A stretch of 64,000 nt of DNA from Paramyrothecium sp. XJ0827 (taxonomy: Eukaryota > Ascomycota > Sordariomycetes > Hypocreales > Stachybotryaceae): NCBI GenBank assembly GCA_020881915.1, contig JAJFPB010000006.1, positions 4,154,001 through 4,218,000 on the forward strand, given 5' to 3'. The notes below the pieces were generated by a model that was not told the origin of the DNA, did not search any database, and saw nothing but the letters and a program-made list of their open reading frames with translations. Positions 58,198 through 64,000 of this stretch are shown here, piece after piece; the stretch's first letter is position 1, and each line of letters opens with the position of its first letter. A program made the translations under genes and the position numbers.

Positions 58198-59316
58198 ATG
58201 ATGAAGGGGATGGTAGGAGGCGCATCTATGCAAGACACGATGAGTTCCGGTGGGAAGAATTTCCAAGTTTGCACTAGTGGCATTTGTTGCCAGACCAAAA
58301 GAAGCGGGTCAATTTACCCGAGGCAAAGCCAGCATGATAATGACCAAGGCAGAAACGTGAGCAACCAACCTTACATGACAAAAATGGGAGGCAGACCACT
58401 GTCTCTGTCGCCATTACCACCGCCTCCTCCTCCTCCTCCCATCTATGAGCCATTGGCCTATGAAGTCCTTTTCAGTGTGTCCTCTGATCATCTTCCTGAG
58501 CCTCTGCCCTCTGTGGAAGCAATAGAGGTATCGTTCTTGATCATAAAGGAATGGAGCGCGAGATGTGTGAAACACGTAGGAGGATCGTTCATCGTCAAGT
58601 ACGGGCCAGAGATCGAGCCAATCGAAGCTGAGACTATGCGTTTCGTTCAGCAGCAGACAGACATCTGTGTTCCCACCGTCTATGCCGTCTACCAACGCAG
58701 GATACCAGGGTCAGAAACAGCGCACATCACATATATCATCATGGAAAAGGTCCCCGGGGATACGCTTGAGACACTTTGGGGGTCCTTGAGCCATGCACAT
58801 AAGTCAACGGTAATGATGAAGCTCCGAAATGTATTTGATACATTGCGAAAAATCCCCAGCCCGGGATACTTTGGTGGTCTGGGAAAGTCAAAGCTAGAAG
58901 ATGGAATCTTTTGGACCACGCAATATGACCCAGCAATAAGTGGTCCTTTTGACACAGAAGAACAGCTGATTCATGGAATACTCGAGCGCCATATGCAGGA
59001 TTGTGGTGAAAGGGTACGCGAGAAGACCAAGTACTACAGACGCATTCTGCCCCTCTTTGTGAGGGGGAACGGTGTACCTGTATTCACACATAACGACATT
59101 CAACGCAAGAACATCATCCTCCGACCAGATGGTAAGGTCAGCATTCTTGACTGGGCAGCTTCTGGCTGGTATCCACAGTATTGGGAATATGCAACGGCGG
59201 TGCATGCGTGTGGACTTTGGGAGGATGATTGGCATGAGTACGTTACGAAGATATTGGATGAGTTTCCAAACGAGTATATGTGGATGAGAACGCTCCGCTT
59301 GGAGATGTGGGGATAA
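58198..59316 (+). CDS. APH-fold phosphotransferase / kinase-like protein, up to 372 aa
   Basis: One uninterrupted frame. The first 59 codons (from ATG 58198) are low in features; ATG codons at 58375 and 58384, just before a PPPPPPPP run, may be the true start (313 or 310 aa). The remainder has the aminoglycoside phosphotransferase/choline-kinase-like fold found in many fungal proteins. It has a VKYG lysine segment, ITYIIMEKVPGDTLETLW as the hinge, HNDIQRKNIILRPDGKVSILDWAASGWYP giving the catalytic HxDxxxxN loop and the metal-binding D(W) motif, and an EYATAVHACG C-terminal block. Fungal members are numerous; substrates are mostly unknown and need not be antibiotics. The start region abuts the divergent regulator, so the two promoters and 5' exons may overlap. 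Confidence 0.83.
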   Translation: MMKGMVGGASMQDTMSSGGKNFQVCTSGICCQTKRSGSIYPRQSQHDNDQGRNVSNQPYMTKMGGRPLSLSPLPPPPPPPPIYEPLAYEVLFSVSSDHLPEPLPSVEAIEVSFLIIKEWSARCVKHVGGSFIVKYGPEIEPIEAETMRFVQQQTDICVPTVYAVYQRRIPGSETAHITYIIMEKVPGDTLETLWGSLSHAHKSTVMMKLRNVFDTLRKIPSPGYFGGLGKSKLEDGIFWTTQYDPAISGPFDTEEQLIHGILERHMQDCGERVREKTKYYRRILPLFVRGNGVPVFTHNDIQRKNIILRPDGKVSILDWAASGWYPQYWEYATAVHACGLWEDDWHEYVTKILDEFPNEYMWMRTLRLEMWG

Positions 59317-60224
59317 GACTCTGGCAAACTTAGGCATCACCAACATCATCTCAAGCTACAGCTTGACTTGGACAAGTGGAGGAAGTTGCAATACAACGAT
59401 TATCTGCCCGGCTCCATCGTCAGTGACTAGACATAAACTAATGGCGTCCAATACGTAGGCGCTGGTGCATATGCTGATTGCCACTACCATCCATCTCACA
59501 CTCAATGACGCAGACCAGATGCCTGCTGCAAACTGTTTGGATGGTGATCTTAAATTTTGCACATTGAGTGTCAGTGTAACTTTCAAATACGAGTTTTACT
59601 TGAACTAATGACCAGCCATCCTCTTTAAAAAATTCGAGGAAGAAGGGATGAGCAGTCCAATGAAGTAGGGCAGCCAAGAACAACATTGAAATGACGAAAA
59701 GAGACAAAATTAAAAGCTGAAATCAAAGGAAAGCGAGAAAAGGAATACAACATGAGAAAATATAAACCACGATGGTCTCTTCCACCTTGTCCTTTATTAG
59801 AATCACGACGTCACCCAGTACAAAGACTCTCCTCCGTTTATCTGCATCCGCCTGAAGACCTGCTTCGCCCAGAAAGCCTCATTATGAGCGGATGCTTTCC
59901 ATTTCTCAACATGATGTCCGCTTTTCACCATGTCTTGGCATCCAGTTTATGCTGCAAAATATTATTCTATCATTCTCGGGTTTTCAACCATCAGCCTCGA
60001 TAGGGACTGATATCTTTGACGGCACAAAAAAAAGAAGAAAAAGAAAAAGAAAGAAAACCCCAGAAACTCAAAAAGCAAATTCAACAGCTTGGAAAGCTTG
60101 ACTTCCTACCTTCTACAATGTGCGCTCTCCCCCACGTTTTAAAACTCTGGAGATTCCTTCTCCGCATCCTTGACCCTGGACCTGGTAAAACAACAACCGT
60201 GAAGATTTGGAGAAGCTTGTAGGT
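59317..60224. other. Convergent 3' region, about 0.9 kb
   Basis: The 3' flanks of the kinase-like gene and the ABC transporter meet here. Around 60025-60060 there is a purine tract of A and GA runs. Short frames show no features. Confidence 0.5.
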
Positions 60225-63200
60225 TCAGGACACATGTAACGACATATTCCGTGTCTCGAAGGATGTGTCGAGCTGTTGGTCTGTCCCGCAATCACCGTTT
60301 TCAATCGGCATTGTCGAGAGATTGGGCTTCGCACTATCGATGCGTGTTAGATGTGACATTGCAAATCTCAACTGACTTGTAGAAGAACTTGCCAGTTTGT
60401 GGTAATGCCCCTTTAAGGCGATCAACTGTGCGTGAGTACCAGATTCTGCGACTCGTCCCTCAACGAAGACGAATATCTGATCACAGTGTCGTATTGTGGA
60501 CAACCGCTGTTTTTGTCAGCGTAACAGACTTTTCGAAAGACGATGACTTGACTTACGTGAGCTACACTGATGATGGTGCGTCCTTTGCCAATATTCTTCA
60601 ATGAGTCTTGAATCAACTAGCGCGGCACAGTCAGCATGTCGAGCCTGGTTTCATATCATTTTGGATGAGCATATACCTTCTCCGAAGTAGTGTCAAGAGC
60701 ACTGGTTGCTTCGTCAAGCAAGATGATGCTTGGGTCACGGATCATCGCCCTTGCAATCGCAATCCTCTGCTTTTGACCGCCACTAAGTTGGGTGCCTCTG
60801 GAGCCGCATTCGGTGTGGAAACCACTTGGAAGGGATTGTATGAATGTCAAAATATTGGCATCCTTGGCTGCTCTCTCGATCTGTTCGTCGCTGACAGATG
60901 AGGTAGCACCTAAGATGATGTTTTCTTTGATAGTTCCTTGATACAAAGTCGGTTCTTGTGAAACAAGCGAGATATGATTGCGGTAGGCGGAAAGCTGCAG
61001 CTGCGAAATAGACTCGTTGCCCAATCGTATTTGGCCATGGGTCGGGTCGTAATACCGTTCCAAGAGGCCGATTGTGGTAGATTTGCCGCAACCGGAGCCC
61101 CCAACGAAGGCGACAGACGAACCAGCTTTGATCTGGGAAGCTTTAGAATGAGTGATATAGGAGTGTGCAGAGATGAACCTACTTCTAGATGGAGTCCCTG
61201 TAGTACAGGAACATGCCGTCTTTGAGGGTACCGGAAATGGACGTGGTCAAAGTAGAAGTCTGCCCCGGGATCTGGATCGTGCGCATCGGGTGTGTCGGTA
61301 ATCGAAGCTTGACTTTCGCGCAGCTTGAGAATGTAGTTACCGCCGGCATGGGCTTTTGTTATATCTATTGCATGTTGTCAGCTTTTCTGGCGCTCGTCCG
61401 TAGGGTAAACCGACGTACTGGGCGTGTATGCGAAGAATTGGCCCGCGGCCTCGCCGCCAAACACAATCGCAATGTAGATTACGAAAAACTGTTCCGTGGT
61501 GTATTCGCCATCCGCGAGCAACTTTCCGCCGTACCAGAATGCCAGGGCCATGACTAGAAATTCGATAGACTCTGCAAGTGCGTACCACACCATCGACATG
61601 CCAACGACACGTAGTGGATTTCGGAGAGACCCTTGTAGACGCATGTCATATTCAGCCCAGGTGTTGTGCTCCAAGGTAAAGGCGGATACGGTCCGCATCG
61701 CGCCAACCGCTTGACTAGCGAATCTCGCGCTGTCCGCGAATATCGAAGCGTTTTCTGCTTCGAATTTGGATTCCAACCGAAGGCGAAGAAAGCCAGAGCC
61801 AAATATTAGGGGCAGGGTGCTGAACACTACTAGACCAAGTTTCCAACCATACACCAAAGCAAGCACCACACTCGAGGTAAGATTGATGATCACAACGAGC
61901 ATGAGGGCCAAGTTGATTCCAACAAGCTCTTGCAAGCCCGTGGGGTCGGTGGAGAGACGGGAAGTCAATGTAGCTGCGTTGTTTTCAGGCTGGTCAAAGA
62001 AGGTAATATCTTGACGAACGATCGACTCTAGCAACTCAAAGCGGTATCTCCGGGTGAGGATCTGCGTCGTAGTGTCAGAATGATTTTCATGCTGGCGTAC
62101 GCGCGTGATCTAAATTGATAGGGACCTACCTGGGAGATCGTATTTGTGACCCATCCAAGACAAGTGTATGCTAGTAACATGACAAGGGCTACTATGAAGA
62201 ACATCAAAGCATACAGATTAACTTCTGCCTGAATCTCGTCATCTGGGAGTTCGTACGCAGTAATCAAGCGCGTCAGCAGAATAGCCTGCGCCGGATATAC
62301 CGCACCTGTGCGTGTCAGTCAGCCGCCATCCCAAATGTCTCATCGCGGGAGCCAACTTACCACCGATAAGAGCTGCAATGATGCACACAAGGTACATATG
62401 CCAAAGATTGAGGTTCTCCCCAAGGAAAATGACCAGTATGCGAAACAAGCTGTACGAGCGTGGCGGATCGGCATCCACAATCGCGGATGATGGACTATCA
62501 GCCATGTCCACGGCAGCCGTAGTTTCCACCTTTGGTGCTGAAGTATCTTGTGCAGTCTCTGGGAGCGCTTCTCGATCCTCTTTGGTTGGCGCATTATCAT
62601 CGGAATTGTCCCCCAGGCTCTGCGCATTGACGAGTGCTGCGTATGGACCGTTACGCTGTAGCAGGCTCTGGTGCGTACCTTGCTCCAACACTTCACCGTG
62701 ACCGAAGACGATGATGTTGTCAGCTTTCATGATCGTGGCGAGTTTATGCGCGATGACGATCGTCGTTCGCGACATGGAGACCTTGTCGAGAGCTTGTTGC
62801 ACGACTTTCTCCGAGTTCGCATCAAGCGCGCTCGTGGCCTCGTCCAGGAGTAGGACAGGCGGGTCGGAAATGATGCTTCTGGCGATGGCAATGCGTTGCT
62901 TTTGGCCACCGGACAGCAAGCCAGCTCTCTCACCCACGTTCGTGTCGTAGCCGTTGGGCAACGTTTCGATGAATTCGGCAGCATTTGCGTCCCTGCACGC
63001 TCTGGCCACCATGTCTCTGCGAGTACTTTCATCCGCATGCTCGTGCACAGTACCGACAAGTCCTTGGACGACGTTGTTGAAAATGGTGTCGTTGAAGAGC
63101 ACAGGCTCCTGCTGTACCAGCCGGACTTTGCTCCTGAGCCATTTCACATTCAACTCGTCGATTCTGTGTCCGTCGAGGGTCAGAAAGCCGTGCTCTGGCT

Positions 63201-64000
63201 CGTACCATCTCTCCAGAAGGGAAATGATTGTCGACTTTCCCGAGCCGCTCGCCCCTACAAAGGCAGTCGTCTTCTTGGCTGGGACGTCAATGGAGACACC
63301 TTTCAACACCCGTATGTCCGGCCGAGATGGATAAGCAAACTCGACGTTGCGGATACTGATGTGCCCAGTGACTGTGTCAGGCTTTGCGCCATCCGTTGAA
63401 TGGGGATCCAACTGGGATTTTCTATCTAGTATCTCGAATAGCTCTGATGATGCAGAAGCCGCTTGGATGAATGAGGAAGTTGCCGGGGCGATTTGTCCGA
63501 TTGCGTTCGAGATCATGAGAACTGCGAAAATAACTCTAGAAAGCAACACGTTAGGGAGTCTCAATTTGCAATTGGAGCGGTTCGACATACATGACCAATG
63601 TTCCGACCGAATCGACTTGTCCGGAGAGATACATTCTTGTTCCTTGCCAAAAAGCCATGGCATACGGCGCAAAGGAAAAGAAGAACTCGGACCCGTACAT
63701 GATGCCGAGTGTGGGACCTTTCTTGGAGCCCACATGGGAGGCTTGCACCAGCCATTTGTCAAACCTCGCCAACAATGGACGGGAGGCCCCGAACGCGTGC
63801 ACAGTCTTGATGCTGCCAATGATCTCCTCCGCTAGGTTGGCGGCATTGGCGTATACCTTGAGGATCCGGCTGTCGACGTTGGCCTCGATGGTCATGGTGA
63901 TTCCGAGGATGACAAAGAGCGGAGACACGACTGCGATGATGATCAACGTCATTTGCCAGCTCTGGACAAGGGCAATCACGAGAGCCGTCACCATCATCGA
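60225..64000 (-). CDS. ABC transporter, MDR (B) type, 3' part (about 1127 aa visible)
   Basis: Visible exons, in transcription order, are 64000-63591 (open at the right edge), 63535-62361, 62305-62130, 62061-61419, 61364-61183, 61132-60677, 60616-60557 and 60506-60225, all in phase. Order: end of membrane domain 1; nucleotide domain 1 with Walker A GASGSGKST, LSGGQKQR signature, Walker B VLLLDEATSALD and H-loop VIAHKLAT; an acidic linker; membrane domain 2; nucleotide domain 2 with GGSGCGKST, LSGGQKQR, IILLDEATSALD and an H-loop SVAH-RLST rebuilt by splicing. All catalytic motifs are intact. This is a full-length MDR1/Pmd1-like exporter of hydrophobic compounds at the plasma membrane. The N-terminal half of membrane domain 1 lies beyond the window. 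Confidence 0.93.

Overview
The window is nuclear DNA of a filamentous ascomycete (Pezizomycotina). Almost every gene is interrupted by 45-120 nt introns with GT..AG ends and CTGAC/CTAAC-like branch sites. The gene set is typically fungal: HET domain, Zn2Cys6 and C2H2/zinc-cluster regulators, Myb factor, 12- and 14-helix MFS permeases, pectin lyase and an MDR-type ABC transporter. The pectin lyase and sugar permease suggest a plant-associated Sordariomycete (perhaps Hypocreales), but that placement is inference. I saw no tRNA, rRNA, CRISPR array or intact transposon.

Layout. 1-609: 5' part of a HET-domain gene. 1362-5332: two zinc-finger genes head to head. 5333-10281: mostly AT-rich and gene-poor, with one small repeat-containing protein (7364-8044). 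10282-17665: a Zn2Cys6 regulator, an alpha-glucoside-type sugar permease and a DUF1593 hydrolase-like protein; permease and hydrolase are divergent across a 1.2 kb shared upstream region. 18371-28807: a possible small metabolic group of FAD monooxygenase, SnoaL-like protein, HSL-family esterase, Myb factor and 14-helix MFS efflux pump, with no backbone synthase in view. 29366-48477: the outstanding locus, two giant, spliced, divergently transcribed genes related to the bacterial Tc (toxin complex) proteins. One is a TcA-like translocator (about 3377 aa), the other a fused TcB-TcC/RHS protein (about 2438 aa) with its own C-terminal variable module. 49605-53612: two secreted-enzyme genes, a BBE-type FAD oxidase and a pectin lyase. 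53983-54770: a deoxyribose-phosphate aldolase reading frame broken by a 1-nt shift. 55666-59316: a Zn2Cys6 regulator head to head with an APH-fold kinase-like gene. 60225-64000: the 3' 3.4 kb of a full-length MDR-type ABC transporter that runs off the right edge.

How the genes fit together. The TcA-like and TcB/TcC-like genes are the two components needed for a Tc syringe-and-cocoon assembly. Their introns, their head-to-head layout and the intron exactly at the RHS core/variable module junction argue that they belong to this genome and are maintained. Exon coordinates were worked out by hand from reading-frame continuity and splice consensus, and have not been tested against transcripts.
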